Below are positions 1 to 7,683 of a stretch of DNA of 64,000 nt, one piece after another. Within the stretch, counting starts at the first letter, position 1, and each line of letters begins with the position of its first letter. The notes under the pieces are model-generated. The model saw only the letters and a program-made list of their open reading frames with translations. It did no database searches and was not told where the DNA came from. Made by a program: the position numbers and the translations under genes. The stretch comes from Janthinobacterium sp. PC23-8. Its GTDB lineage: Bacteria > Pseudomonadota > Gammaproteobacteria > Burkholderiales > Burkholderiaceae_D. The stretch is taken from NCBI RefSeq assembly GCF_002250505.1, contig NZ_NJGY01000002.1, forward strand, positions 302,839-366,838, given 5' to 3'.

Positions 1-2
1 TC

Positions 3-227
3 GACGCGGCCTGCGCCAGCGGCACACTGGGCATGAGCCCGGTGCTGGCCAGCCTGGCCGGCTTGCCCTATCCGCCCGAATTGCAGCGCTACAATGCCTT
101 TGTGCTGGCCGGCACGGCCATCAGCGCCGAAGGCTGGCCACCGGCCTTGCCGGAACCGGCGCCCAGAGTGGAGTTCAGTGGTGCCGAGGTCGTTGTCGAA
201 GCGCGGCCATGGTGGAAATTCTGGTAG
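3..227 (+). CDS. C-terminal end of an unrecognised protein (cut by the window edge)
   Basis: The reading frame is open from the first bases and ends at a TAG at 225-227, so the visible 74 codons are the tail of a longer gene. The piece is Pro/Ala/Val rich, ends in a Trp-rich PWWKFW, and contains no motif that I recognise. An internal ATG at 33 is available, but the upstream codons read equally well and I treat it as internal. It is convergent with the KfrA-like gene that ends at 246. Function unknown. Confidence 0.45.
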   Translation, partial: DAACASGTLGMSPVLASLAGLPYPPELQRYNAFVLAGTAISAEGWPPALPEPAPRVEFSGAEVVVEARPWWKFW

Positions 228-245
228 CGCACGGCGCGCCGCATC

Positions 246-1298
246 TTATTTCTTTTGCGGCTGGCGTTCTTCCAGCAACGCCAGCCGCGCCGCCATGCCC
301 GCGTGTTCGCGCAGCAAAGTATCGCGCTCCTGCTCCAGCTGCCGTGTGCGCTGCACACCCGTTTCGGTCTTGTCGGCCAGCATGGACAACTGCCGATCCT
401 GCGTGGCCAGCGCCACTTTTGACTCGTTAAGGGCCAGCATGGCCGCTTCCAGCTTGGCCAGCAGCGCGTCGGCCGATGCGGCCGCCTGTCCGTACTGATA
501 TTCGAACTGGTCGCGCTCGGGGCGCACGATGGCCAGCGCTGCGCGGTCCGCCGCCGCGCTTTGCTCCAGCCGCTGCTGTTCCACTTGTAGCTGGGCCAGG
601 CGCATGTCCTGCTGCACCACGGTGGCCTGCTGGCCTTGCAGGCGCTGCAGCAACTGGGCGTTGTCCTGTTCCAGGCGGCTCAGTTGCTGCTGCTGGCTTT
701 GCCGCTCCTCGCTGCGCTGCGCCGCTGACGCTTCCTGGTAATGGTCGAACTGCGAGCGTACCTGGGCCAGTTGCCGGTTCAGCGCAGCGATTTCCTCGCC
801 CCGGTCGGCCAGGCGCTGCGTCAATCCCGCATTGTCGCTATGCAAGCTGGCGAGGGTCACGGCGCGAAAATGGTGTTCTTCCTTTAACTGCGCCAGCGCC
901 TGCTGGGTGGCGCGCAATTCCTGCGTCAGCGCCGTGCGCACTTCCGTCAGTTTCAGCCGTTCCGCCTCGGTCTTTTTCAATTTTTCCAATGCCGCCTCGA
1001 GCTCGACGCGGCTTGCCTGCATCGCCAATTCCAGCTGCTGCGCCACGTCGCGCTGCTGCTTGTGATAGACGCCGCGCATCGCTTCCATCAACTCCGCCGG
1101 CAAGCCCGCCTCGGTTTTCACGGCGCCAGCGCCTTGAAACTCTTCCTTCCAGCGCTTGAGCAGGGGCGCGATGGTGCTCTTGCTGCCCGTGCTGCCGAGC
1201 GCCTCGCGCACATTGTCGACCGTGGGATTGCGCCCGTCGGCGGTCACGATCTGGGCTGCTTTCATAACATCGGAGTACAAAATGCCGGCGCGAGCCAT
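246..1298 (-). CDS. kfrA: KfrA-type DNA-binding coiled-coil protein
   Basis: A 350-residue protein with an N-terminal KfrA_N-like DNA-binding domain (about residues 1-70, with the family-typical V.. AL.. GS..TI...L..W pattern) and then a very long Gln/Glu/Leu-rich coiled coil (about 75-340). In plasmid KfrA this design gives operator binding plus filament-like self-association and autorepression, and it aids partitioning. Here it is probably chromosomal and divergent from a tyrosine recombinase. The upstream spacer carries two inverted repeats (1329-1362) suited to autoregulation. The family call is firm. Its cellular role is inferred, because chromosomal KfrA-like proteins are poorly studied. 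Confidence 0.8.
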   Translation of the reverse strand: MARAGILYSDVMKAAQIVTADGRNPTVDNVREALGSTGSKSTIAPLLKRWKEEFQGAGAVKTEAGLPAELMEAMRGVYHKQQRDVAQQLELAMQASRVELEAALEKLKKTEAERLKLTEVRTALTQELRATQQALAQLKEEHHFRAVTLASLHSDNAGLTQRLADRGEEIAALNRQLAQVRSQFDHYQEASAAQRSEERQSQQQQLSRLEQDNAQLLQRLQGQQATVVQQDMRLAQLQVEQQRLEQSAAADRAALAIVRPERDQFEYQYGQAAASADALLAKLEAAMLALNESKVALATQDRQLSMLADKTETGVQRTRQLEQERDTLLREHAGMAARLALLEERQPQKK

Positions 1299-1328
1299 AA
1301 AACCACCTATGAGCGAAATTTAGTAACG

Positions 1329-1362
1329 TATTACATCATACGTAATATGCGATAATATTACG
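1329..1362. promoter_or_regulatory. overlapping inverted repeats, candidate KfrA operator
   Basis: Three half-sites of the same motif lie 30-65 bp upstream of the KfrA-like start: TATTAC at 1329-1334, CGTAATAT at 1341-1348 and ATATTACG at 1355-1362. The last two form a perfect 8-6-8 inverted repeat. The first pairs with GTAATA (1342-1347) as a 6-7-6 repeat. The site sits in an AT-rich stretch that should also hold the kfrA promoter. KfrA proteins are known autorepressors that bind such repeats; assignment to this one is inference. Confidence 0.55.
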
Positions 1363-1399
1363 ATATAAATTTCTAAAAAAATGCAGAAAAATATGTCGT

Positions 1400-1415
1400 G
1401 ATAAGATCGCTTATC
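1400..1415. repeat. short perfect inverted repeat upstream of the recombinase
   Basis: GATAAG and CTTATC flank a 4-bp centre (ATCG), giving a 6-4-6 palindrome about 70 bp before the recombinase start. It could be a recombinase core site or an operator. Nothing else in the sequence decides between these. Confidence 0.35.
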
Positions 1416-1486
1416 GTGGGTTAAAAGGCCGTTTTACGTGCTATCCTGCGTATCGCCCGGTACACATCCCTGATTTCCCGCATTCC

Positions 1487-2497
1487 ATGGCCCAATACCC
1501 CCTGAAACAATCGCCCGCCGCCGCCAACCCTGCCGTGGTGCCGGTACACGGCGCCCTGGTTGACGCCGAACTGGCCGCGCGCCACCAGGCTTTTCTCGCC
1601 GCCGCCACCGCCGACAACACGCGCCGCGCCTACCGTTCGGCGATCCGCCACTTTCAAACCTGGGGCGGAGCGCTGCCGGCCGACGAATCGGCGGTGATCC
1701 GCTATCTGCTAGCCTACGCGGACACCCTGAATGCGCGCACGCTGGCCTTGCGCCTGACGGCGCTGTCGCAATGGCATGTGTACCAGGGCTTTTTTGACGC
1801 CGCCTCGACGCCCACCGTGCGCAAGACCCTGGCCGGTATCGCCCGCCTGCACGGCAAGCCGAAAACGAAGGCCAAGGCGCTGCCTTTGGCCGACCTGGAG
1901 CGCATCGTCGCGCGCCTGCATGAGCAGAGCAATGAGCAAGGCACCCTCAAGGCGCTGCGCGACAGCGCCTTGCTGCAACTGGGTTTTTTCGGCGGTTTTC
2001 GCCGCAGCGAACTGGTGGCCTTGCACGTGGAGGATGTCAGCTGGGAGCCGCAAGGCATGCTGATCACCTTGCCGCGCTCGAAAACGGATCAGTCGGGTGA
2101 GGGTATCGTCAAGGCGGTGCCATATGGGGAAGGATTATGTTGTCCGGCCAGCGCGCTGAGAAGTTGGCTGGCGGCGGCCGGCATCGCCGCCGGGCCGCTG
2201 CTGCGCACCGTCAATCAGTGGGGCCATGTCGCCAGCAAGCCGCTGCATGCGGGCAGCATCAATACCATACTGGAAAGTTGCGCCACGCTGGCCGGCCTCG
2301 ACTATGTGCCCGAACTGTCGAGCCACAGCCTGCGGCGCGGCATGGCCACCAGCGCGCACCGCGCCGGCGCCGATTTCCAGGCCATCAAGCGCCAGGGCGG
2401 CTGGCGCCATGACGGCACCGTGCACGGCTATATCGAAGAGGCGGGCCGTTTCGACAGCAATGCGGCCGGCAGCCTGCTGCGCAAGAAAACGGCGTGA
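1487..2497 (+). CDS. tyrosine-type site-specific recombinase/integrase
   Basis: A 336-residue protein with an N-terminal SAM-like core-binding domain (about 35-125) and a C-terminal catalytic domain (about 140-330). The catalytic set is visible: Arg in GFRRSEL, Lys in RSKTDQ, the HxxR box in SHSLRRG, a Trp/His in GGWRH, and the nucleophile Tyr in GYIEE. It cuts and rejoins DNA through a 3'-phosphotyrosine. It is divergent from the KfrA-like gene, and I see no other phage or ICE genes beside it, so it may be a stand-alone recombinase rather than a prophage integrase. Its stop codon overlaps the acyltransferase relic that follows. Confidence 0.85.
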   Translation: MAQYPLKQSPAAANPAVVPVHGALVDAELAARHQAFLAAATADNTRRAYRSAIRHFQTWGGALPADESAVIRYLLAYADTLNARTLALRLTALSQWHVYQGFFDAASTPTVRKTLAGIARLHGKPKTKAKALPLADLERIVARLHEQSNEQGTLKALRDSALLQLGFFGGFRRSELVALHVEDVSWEPQGMLITLPRSKTDQSGEGIVKAVPYGEGLCCPASALRSWLAAAGIAAGPLLRTVNQWGHVASKPLHAGSINTILESCATLAGLDYVPELSSHSLRRGMATSAHRAGADFQAIKRQGGWRHDGTVHGYIEEAGRFDSNAAGSLLRKKTA

Positions 2498-2739
2498 CGA
2501 TCTTTTTTGTGATTTCCGGCTACATGATTACCAGCGTTATTCTCCAGCGCTGGGGCAGCTTGTGCAATATCGACATGCGCAGTTTTTATGTGATGCCGTG
2601 GCTGGCCTTGTTCGTGGCGGTGTCGGCATTGATCGCCATGCTGGTCAGCCGCCAAGTGTCGGAACCGGCCAACCGGGTCCTGCGCGCATGGTACAGCCGG
2701 CGCGCCGGTGCGGCGGTCGCACTCAGGACGGGCGGATAA
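2494..2739 (+). pseudogene. relic of an acyltransferase-3 (OafA-like) membrane protein
   Basis: The frame opens with the FFVISGYMIT motif found near the N-terminus of acyltransferase-3 membrane proteins, then jumps within about 15 residues to a sequence like the family's C-terminal segment (a transmembrane stretch, then SRQVSEPANRVLRAW). The several hundred residues normally between them are absent, so I read it as a large internal deletion. It overlaps the recombinase stop and runs 17 bp into the convergent thioesterase gene. It is unlikely to be functional. Confidence 0.5.
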
Positions 2740-3160
2740 TCATGCAGGTGGCGGTGGCATGTGCATAGATCTTGCCGGCCTCGTCACGGATGGTGCCTTC
2801 AGAAATGACCAGGTTGCGTCCCGCATTGATGACTTTCCCTTCGGCAAATAAAACCTGGTCGAACGGCAGCGGCCGGCACATTTTGATATTCAGGTCGGTC
2901 GTGCCATAGCTCTCGCCGGCCGGCAACACCGTATGCGTGGCGCACCCGGTGACGGTGTCGAGCACGGTGGCGGCAAAGCCGCCATGCACGCCGCCCATGG
3001 GGTTGGTATGGGTCTGGTTGGCAGTGGCAGTAAACATCACGCGGCCATGCTCGATGGATTCCGCCTCCATCGGCATCACGTTGGAAATACCGGGCCGCGG
3101 AAACTGGCCCTGGGCGAAAGCCTGCATCAGTTCCAGGCCTGTCATTTCATGTACTTGCAT
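2723..3160 (-). CDS. PaaI-family hotdog-fold thioesterase
   Basis: A 145-residue single hotdog domain with the family signature HTNPMGGVHGGFAATVLD (about residues 48-65), so it probably hydrolyses acyl- or aryl-CoA thioesters in the cytoplasm. The start at 3160 is chosen because AGGAG lies 8 bases upstream on the coding strand; the frame extends further upstream without that support. It begins inside the 3' end of the MarR gene (14-bp overlap), so the two are probably translationally coupled and the regulator likely controls it. The substrate is unknown. Confidence 0.8.
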   Translation of the reverse strand: MQVHEMTGLELMQAFAQGQFPRPGISNVMPMEAESIEHGRVMFTATANQTHTNPMGGVHGGFAATVLDTVTGCATHTVLPAGESYGTTDLNIKMCRPLPFDQVLFAEGKVINAGRNLVISEGTIRDEAGKIYAHATATCMIIRPS

Positions 3161-3668
3161 GGTCTTGCTCCTGTGGGGTGGTCGATGGTGGATGATCTTG
3201 GTGAAAACGCAGCCCGGCCGCATGAATCAGGAAGCGCGCGACAACGGCCAGCTCTTCTTCGCTGAAACCGTGTTTCAGCTGCGCATTGAGGCTGTCGAGC
3301 ACGGGCAGGGCGGCCGCCAGCACCTGCTGCCCCCTGGGCGACAGTTGTAACGATCCCGCGCGCGCATCGAGCGCCGACTGGCCACGCACGATCAGGCCGT
3401 TCTCTTCCATGCGCGACACCAGGCCCGTGACGGCTGAATTTTTCAGTTGCAACAGCCGCCCCAGGTCCTTCAACTGGCAGCCTTCCTCGCTTTTCAGCAC
3501 AAACAGCGCGACCACCTGCGTGCCGGAATAGCCAAGTTCGCTGGTAAATACGGCATCGGCCGAACGAAACAGATTCTGGCGCGCCTGACTCAGCAGGTTG
3601 AACAGGCGGGGGGAGTGCTTGCCGGTGGGGCCGGTAGAAGCGGCATCAGGGGAAGAGTTGTTACGCAT
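3147..3668 (-). CDS. MarR-family transcriptional regulator
   Basis: A protein of about 173 residues with a winged helix (roughly 45-125) typical of MarR: LKDLGRLLQLKNSAVTGLVSRM is the recognition region, followed by the wing around DARAGSLQLSPRG. It is first in an overlapping operon with a PaaI-type thioesterase, which suggests regulation by an aromatic or acyl-CoA-related ligand. Two starts are possible, 3689 and 3668. A near-perfect palindrome fills the space between them and contains a TATACT -10-like box four bases before the 3668 ATG, so I favour 3668 with a very short or absent leader. Confidence 0.78.
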   Translation of the reverse strand: MRNNSSPDAASTGPTGKHSPRLFNLLSQARQNLFRSADAVFTSELGYSGTQVVALFVLKSEEGCQLKDLGRLLQLKNSAVTGLVSRMEENGLIVRGQSALDARAGSLQLSPRGQQVLAAALPVLDSLNAQLKHGFSEEELAVVARFLIHAAGLRFHQDHPPSTTPQEQDHAST

Positions 3669-3689
3669 GCGGAGTATACTACTACGCAT
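3667..3689. promoter_or_regulatory. 10-3-10 palindrome, candidate MarR operator
   Basis: ATGCGGAGTA (3667-3676) and TACTACGCAT (3680-3689) form an inverted repeat with 9 of 10 pairs matching around a 3-bp centre. The size and position are right for a MarR dimer site. It covers a TATACT box on the minus strand (3673-3678), so binding would block transcription of the regulator-thioesterase operon. Autoregulation is inferred. Confidence 0.55.
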
Positions 3690-3999
3690 GTGGAATAAAT
3701 CAAGTTATATGGAAGTTCAAAAACGACGAAGATACGTACCGAAAATAGTTCTGGGGACAATCAAGGACTGTATCAGAGACGATTTACTGATCTCTTACAG
3801 GATGCCAAAACTGGCCGCTGAAGAGATGATGCGGATGGTGCACGAGAAAACTCGGCAGTAATCAGCGACCTGCCGATGATAAATTGTCTTGCCAACACGA
3901 GCGCCTGCCTGGTTTCGTACCTGCCGGCATCGGGCTAAAACACCTCTTACACAGTCACAGGCGTAAAACAGCCTTGGAAATTTGGCTATCAGCGCCATA
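3690..3999. other. intergenic stretch without a recognised gene
   Basis: About 310 bases between the MarR gene and the antitoxin operator. A plus-strand frame stays open to 3861, but it has no recognisable domain or convincing start and its codon use differs from the neighbouring genes. Apart from the outward-facing promoters that should lie at both ends, I see nothing definite. Confidence 0.4.
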
Positions 4000-4019
4000 A
4001 TGTTAAAAATATTTAACAT
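4000..4019. promoter_or_regulatory. perfect 8-4-8 palindrome, candidate antitoxin operator
   Basis: ATGTTAAA (4000-4007) and TTTAACAT (4012-4019) are perfect reverse complements around AATA, ending 14 bases before the antitoxin ATG. This placement is typical of operators autoregulated by XRE-type antitoxins. Confidence 0.6.
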
Positions 4020-4033
4020 AAATTAGAAAATCC

Positions 4034-4510
4034 ATGAACCTTGCCCAGATCGGTGGTGAAATCCATAGCAAGCGTGTTGAAGCGGGCCTGCTGCAGGAGC
4101 ACGTGGCCAGGTTTGCAGGGCTCTCCCGTGTGACCATCAATCAGTTGGAAAACGGAACACTGAAGGACCTGGGCTATACGAAACTGAAGGCGGTAATGGA
4201 TGTGCTGGGCCTCGACATGGAAACCGTGCAGCATTCCGGTCTGAAGAGCGCGCTGGCGATAGCCGCACGCAGTATCAGCACCAGCTATCGGGACGTGATG
4301 ACGCCCGAGACGTTGTCGATGATACTGCGTTCGGGCATGGCGCCAGAGCAGTTCCAGCCGCACCTGATGGCCTTGCTCGATGAGACGCCGCTGCCGGTGG
4401 TCGTCAAAGCGGTCACCGAGGCAGCCACGTCAGAAGTGCCAGCGAAGAAAATCATGAAGCACCTCAGCCTGTGGGCCAAGCAATGGAAAGTATGCAGAAC
4501 AGTTTGGTGA
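4034..4510 (+). CDS. XRE-family HTH protein, probable antitoxin
   Basis: A 158-residue protein with an N-terminal Cro/C1 helix-turn-helix (about 8-62; LLQEHVARFAGLSRVTINQLENG is the HTH core). The C-terminal region (about 75-150) is of unknown fold and may contact the toxin. It sits directly upstream of a nucleotidyltransferase gene whose original start (ATG at 4483) lies inside its 3' end, an arrangement expected for a coupled toxin-antitoxin pair. The palindrome at 4000-4019 suggests autorepression. The partner assignment rests on gene order and family knowledge. Confidence 0.72.
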   Translation: MNLAQIGGEIHSKRVEAGLLQEHVARFAGLSRVTINQLENGTLKDLGYTKLKAVMDVLGLDMETVQHSGLKSALAIAARSISTSYRDVMTPETLSMILRSGMAPEQFQPHLMALLDETPLPVVVKAVTEAATSEVPAKKIMKHLSLWAKQWKVCRTVW

Positions 4511-4566
4511 TGGCCGGTGCGGCGGGGATTCCCCGAAATTGAGAAACGCTGTTCTCCCAGGCGTTA

Positions 4567-5211
4567 GTGGTTATCGGCGAGATAGCCAGGTATGGCCGCG
4601 ACGATCCTTTCTGGACCTTTGGCGGTGGGACTGTTCTCATGCTGCGCTACGGTCACCGTTTCAGCAAGGACATTGATATCTTCGTTCCCGATCTTCAGTC
4701 TCTCGGTTTTGTCACGCCTCGCCTGAGCGACGTTGCCGAGTCGATCACCACGGATTACGTGGAGGCGGCCGGCTACGTCAAGCTGTATCTGCCGGAAGGC
4801 GAGATCGATTTCGTGGCCGCGCCGAATCTGACCACACCAGGATTTGAGTTCGAGACGATCCTGGGGCATCCAGTGCGGGTAGAGACGTCGGTTGAAATCA
4901 TCGCGAAAAAGATGTGGCACCGTGGTGATCGCATCACGGGGCGTGACATTTTCGACTTCGCCCTGATCGCCGAGCGCGAACCTGAAGTGCTTGTGCCGGC
5001 GCGTGAATTCATGACCAGGCACGCTGTAGCGGTATTGCAGCAACTTGAGGACCGATACGTCCAGCTGAAGCAACAGTTCGACGCGGTCGATGCACTCAAT
5101 TTCCATCCGACCTTCCACCAGGCCTGTGACACGCTAAAGAATGCGCTCCTTGCGATGCTCGCATCGCCCGATATGGGGTCCCATGGCGCCGGTTCCAAGC
5201 AGACAGTTTGA
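4567..5211 (+). CDS. AbiEii/AbiGii-type nucleotidyltransferase toxin with interrupted 5' end
   Basis: A nucleotidyltransferase of the AbiEii toxin family. The active-site motif GGGTVL...HRFSKDIDIF is intact early in the protein, and the conserved VETSVEIIAKKMWHRG stretch is present, so the catalytic core (about residues 15-165) looks sound. The reading frame actually begins upstream at ATG 4483, overlapping the antitoxin gene, but is broken by TGA at 4540-4542; the codons just after it (4543-4566) read like family sequence. The listed start is the first GTG after the stop. The gene may be inactive, or expressed by reinitiation without about 28 N-terminal residues. Confidence 0.65.
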   Translation: MVIGEIARYGRDDPFWTFGGGTVLMLRYGHRFSKDIDIFVPDLQSLGFVTPRLSDVAESITTDYVEAAGYVKLYLPEGEIDFVAAPNLTTPGFEFETILGHPVRVETSVEIIAKKMWHRGDRITGRDIFDFALIAEREPEVLVPAREFMTRHAVAVLQQLEDRYVQLKQQFDAVDALNFHPTFHQACDTLKNALLAMLASPDMGSHGAGSKQTV

Positions 5212-5305
5212 CGCTGGCCTGGATCGCCTGATTGCCCGCCATGAAAAATTGCCCAACGGCATAGCTTGATGATAATCGGTGAGAACTTTCCACTATAATG
5301 GCAGG

Positions 5306-5695
5306 ATGATCAGAAAGGCAAAGCGACAAACACTACACATCTGGATCGCCATGCTGGCCATCCTGTTCAGTGCGCTTGCCCCGACGGTTTCGCATGCTTT
5401 GAGCGCGATCAACGTCCCATCGGCAACGTTGGAAATCTGTAGTGTCAACAGTTACAAGGCAGTCAAAGCGCCTGACGGCGATAGCAGCAAATCCCCAGCG
5501 ACGATCAAGCACCGGATGGAGCACTGTGCGTTTTGCGCCACTCACGGCGGCTCTTTCGCACTGCCAGGTTCCCACCCGCTCAGTCTGGTAATGGTTGCCG
5601 GCCGCGATATTTATCCGCCACTATTTTATGCTGCGCCGCAATCGCTCCATGCCTGGTCTGCGGCGAACCCGCGCGCGCCCCCCTTGCTCGCCTGA
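5306..5695 (+). CDS. DUF2946 family exported protein
   Basis: A 129-residue protein with an N-terminal hydrophobic segment (about 10-32, ending SHALS), so secreted or membrane-anchored. It has a HCAFCATHGG motif (about 74-83) and a C-terminal PRAPPLLA. DUF2946 has no proven function; it often lies near TonB receptors and PepSY membrane proteins, and the CxxC suggests metal or redox chemistry. A second copy lies at 50893-51291 in the iron locus. A TATAAT at 5294-5299 is only 7 bases before the ATG, implying a very short leader, and a partial Fur-box-like match precedes it. The next gene is also PepSY, consistent with an envelope metal role. Confidence 0.75.
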   Translation: MIRKAKRQTLHIWIAMLAILFSALAPTVSHALSAINVPSATLEICSVNSYKAVKAPDGDSSKSPATIKHRMEHCAFCATHGGSFALPGSHPLSLVMVAGRDIYPPLFYAAPQSLHAWSAANPRAPPLLA

Positions 5696-5835
5696 GCTAA
5701 CCGTCAGCCGCTTGCGCTGACGTGTCCAACTATCCAGTTCCAGTGTGAGTCCGGCGCGCTAATGCCCGCTGCCGCCCCGATCGCTCAAACTTGTTCTCCT
5801 TGCCCAGTTACAACATAGACTTTGAAGGTACACCT

Positions 5836-7263
5836 ATGAGTACGGAAAACGTACCCAACACCCTGGCCACATCATCTGGCTTGTATCGGCGCATCTGGCG
5901 CTGGCACTTCTTTGCCGGCGTGCTGTGTGTTCCGTTTATTTTTTCGCTTGCCGTTACCGGTGCAATGTACCTGTTTCACCAGCAGATCGACGACCTGGTC
6001 TACTCGTCAGAAATGCTGAGGCCGTCGCCGGCAGCGCAGCGGCAAGCGCTGCCGCCGACGGCCTTGATTGCCCAAGCGCTGCTTGCTTATCCTGGACAAG
6101 CCAAGGCATACAACGTGCCGCAGGACAGTCGGCGTAATGCCCAGGTCGACGTGATCCGGCCTGACAGCGCCACGCTGCAGGTGTTTGTCGACCCAGTTAG
6201 CGGACGAGTAGCTGGCGCGATTGGCGAAAGCGACCGCATCATGACCATCGTCAAGCACGTTCATTCGCTGGCAATCGCCGGTGACGCCGGCAAGGTGCTC
6301 ATTGAGATCGTCGCCGGCTGGATTATTGTCCTGATGGCCACAGGCGTCTACCTGTGGTGGCCAAGAGGACGAGGCGTGGGCGTGCTGTCGATCCGTCCCA
6401 AAGCGGCGGGACGGCTCTGGTGGCGTGACCTGCACGCAGTGACGGGCGCGTTTGCCGGCATCATCATTTTGTTCCTGGCGCTGACCGGGATGCCGTGGTC
6501 TGTGTTCTGGGGCAAGAACGTGAACGCCTGGCTGAGCGCACACGATCTCGGCGTGCCCAAGGGCATGTGGAGCGGAGTGCCGAAGTCCACGCTGCCAGCC
6601 GCCGAGCTGGGTGAACTGCCCTGGGCCCAGCATCAGGAAGCCGTCCCCGCATCGGATGACCCGCATGCCGAACATCAGGCCATGGCGCGTCGCCACCATG
6701 GCCCCGCCAGCTATTCGGTGCTCAACAGTCCAGTGATCGCCAGTCCTGACATGGTGGTGGCCAAGCTTGCCCGCATAGGCATGGTGGGCGGCTACCGCCT
6801 GGCACTGCCGCGCGATGCCGGCGGCGTGTACAGCGCGATCCGCATGCCAGGTCAACTGGCTGGCCAGCGCGTGGTGCACATCGACCAGTACAGCGGCAAG
6901 GTGCTCATGGATATCGGCGCCGACCGCATCGGCGCCATCGGCCGCATCACCGAATGGGGCGTCAGCGTGCATCAAGGTGGCGAATACGGAACCCCCAACT
7001 TGATCGTCATGCTGGCCGGCTGCCTGGCGCTGATTATTCTTTGCTTCAGCGGCATCATCACCTGGTGGAAGAGACGGCCGGCCGGCAGGCTGGCCGCGCC
7101 GGCACGCAAAGGCGGCGACCGGCTGGCCAAAGGCGTTCTGGCGATCGCCATGGTGTTGGGCTGTTGCTTCCCGCTGCTGGGCGCGTCGATGCTTGCCGTC
7201 TTGCTGTTCGACAGCCTCCTGCAGATGAGGCGCCATTCTTCTGCCCGAGTGAAGTCGCCGTGA
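5836..7263 (+). CDS. PepSY-associated transmembrane protein
   Basis: A 475-residue inner-membrane protein with the PepSY_TM layout: a first helix after RIWRWHFFAG (about 25-50), helices near 165-185 and 205-230, a periplasmic PepSY-like section, a conserved late segment (EWGVSVHQGGEYG, about 375-390), and two final helices (about 395-415 and 435-460). Conserved histidines in the early helix and the KHVHSL segment suggest heme binding; homologues are proposed ferric-siderophore reductases. The start at 5836 follows GAAGG by 8 bases; an upstream frame to 5791 is less likely. It lies 140 bp after DUF2946, the same pairing seen in the iron locus at 51 kb. Confidence 0.78.
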   Translation: MSTENVPNTLATSSGLYRRIWRWHFFAGVLCVPFIFSLAVTGAMYLFHQQIDDLVYSSEMLRPSPAAQRQALPPTALIAQALLAYPGQAKAYNVPQDSRRNAQVDVIRPDSATLQVFVDPVSGRVAGAIGESDRIMTIVKHVHSLAIAGDAGKVLIEIVAGWIIVLMATGVYLWWPRGRGVGVLSIRPKAAGRLWWRDLHAVTGAFAGIIILFLALTGMPWSVFWGKNVNAWLSAHDLGVPKGMWSGVPKSTLPAAELGELPWAQHQEAVPASDDPHAEHQAMARRHHGPASYSVLNSPVIASPDMVVAKLARIGMVGGYRLALPRDAGGVYSAIRMPGQLAGQRVVHIDQYSGKVLMDIGADRIGAIGRITEWGVSVHQGGEYGTPNLIVMLAGCLALIILCFSGIITWWKRRPAGRLAAPARKGGDRLAKGVLAIAMVLGCCFPLLGASMLAVLLFDSLLQMRRHSSARVKSP

Positions 7264-7683
7264 TGCCTGGCTTGGCCTTGAGCCATCAGCAGCCGATCGG
7301 CCTTGCCTCGCAACAGCTTGACCAAGTTGGCAGGCAAATCACACCTCATCTACGGGAATGTTCAATGAAATCCGCATGCAACGGCACCAAAAAAGGCTTG
7401 CTTGTGCGGCTTGCTTGCAATGGAAGATTTTCTGTCGACTGTTCAGCTCAGGCGCGCGGACCGTCGCGCAGCAATTCGGCCAGCCGCGTGGTGAGCCACT
7501 GGCAAGTGGCGCTCAGTTTCTTGCCGTGCAGGGCCAGCCGCCGCACGGGCAGGCGCGCCAGGGCCAGGGTGGGGCAGGGCACTTCCTGCAGAATTACAGA
7601 TGGATTTTAACTTGAATGCCTTTCCAGGGCGACATAAACTCGATGCCCTCAATCCATTCGAATAGTTACTTCTGAGCTACAAC
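7264..7683. other. intergenic region holding a gene remnant
   Basis: About 420 bases between the PepSY gene and the efflux pump. The left half shows nothing definite. The right half contains the minus-strand coding remnant described separately. The promoter for the efflux pump should lie in the AT-richer last 90 bases, but I could not pick convincing boxes. Confidence 0.4.
7448..7588 (-). pseudogene. 3' remnant of an unidentified gene
   Basis: Minus-strand frame of 46 codons plus TGA with strong G/C third-position bias, unlike the surrounding non-coding DNA. It reads as an Arg/Leu-rich amphipathic C-terminus (LALHGKKLSATCQWLTTRLAELL). This resembles the tail of a LysR-type regulator that would have been divergent from the efflux pump at 7684, but the evidence is only the general look and the position. 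Upstream the frame closes with a TAA, so nothing functional remains. Confidence 0.3.

Noticed and set aside
3598-3861. Plus-strand 87-codon ORF between the MarR and antitoxin genes
   Set aside because: It starts inside the MarR gene, has no ribosome site, no recognisable domain and atypical codon use.
4000-4030. ATTTAACATAA next to the antitoxin looks like a XerD arm of a second dif site
   Set aside because: No matching XerC arm lies at the right distance, and the bases are fully explained by the 8-4-8 palindrome.
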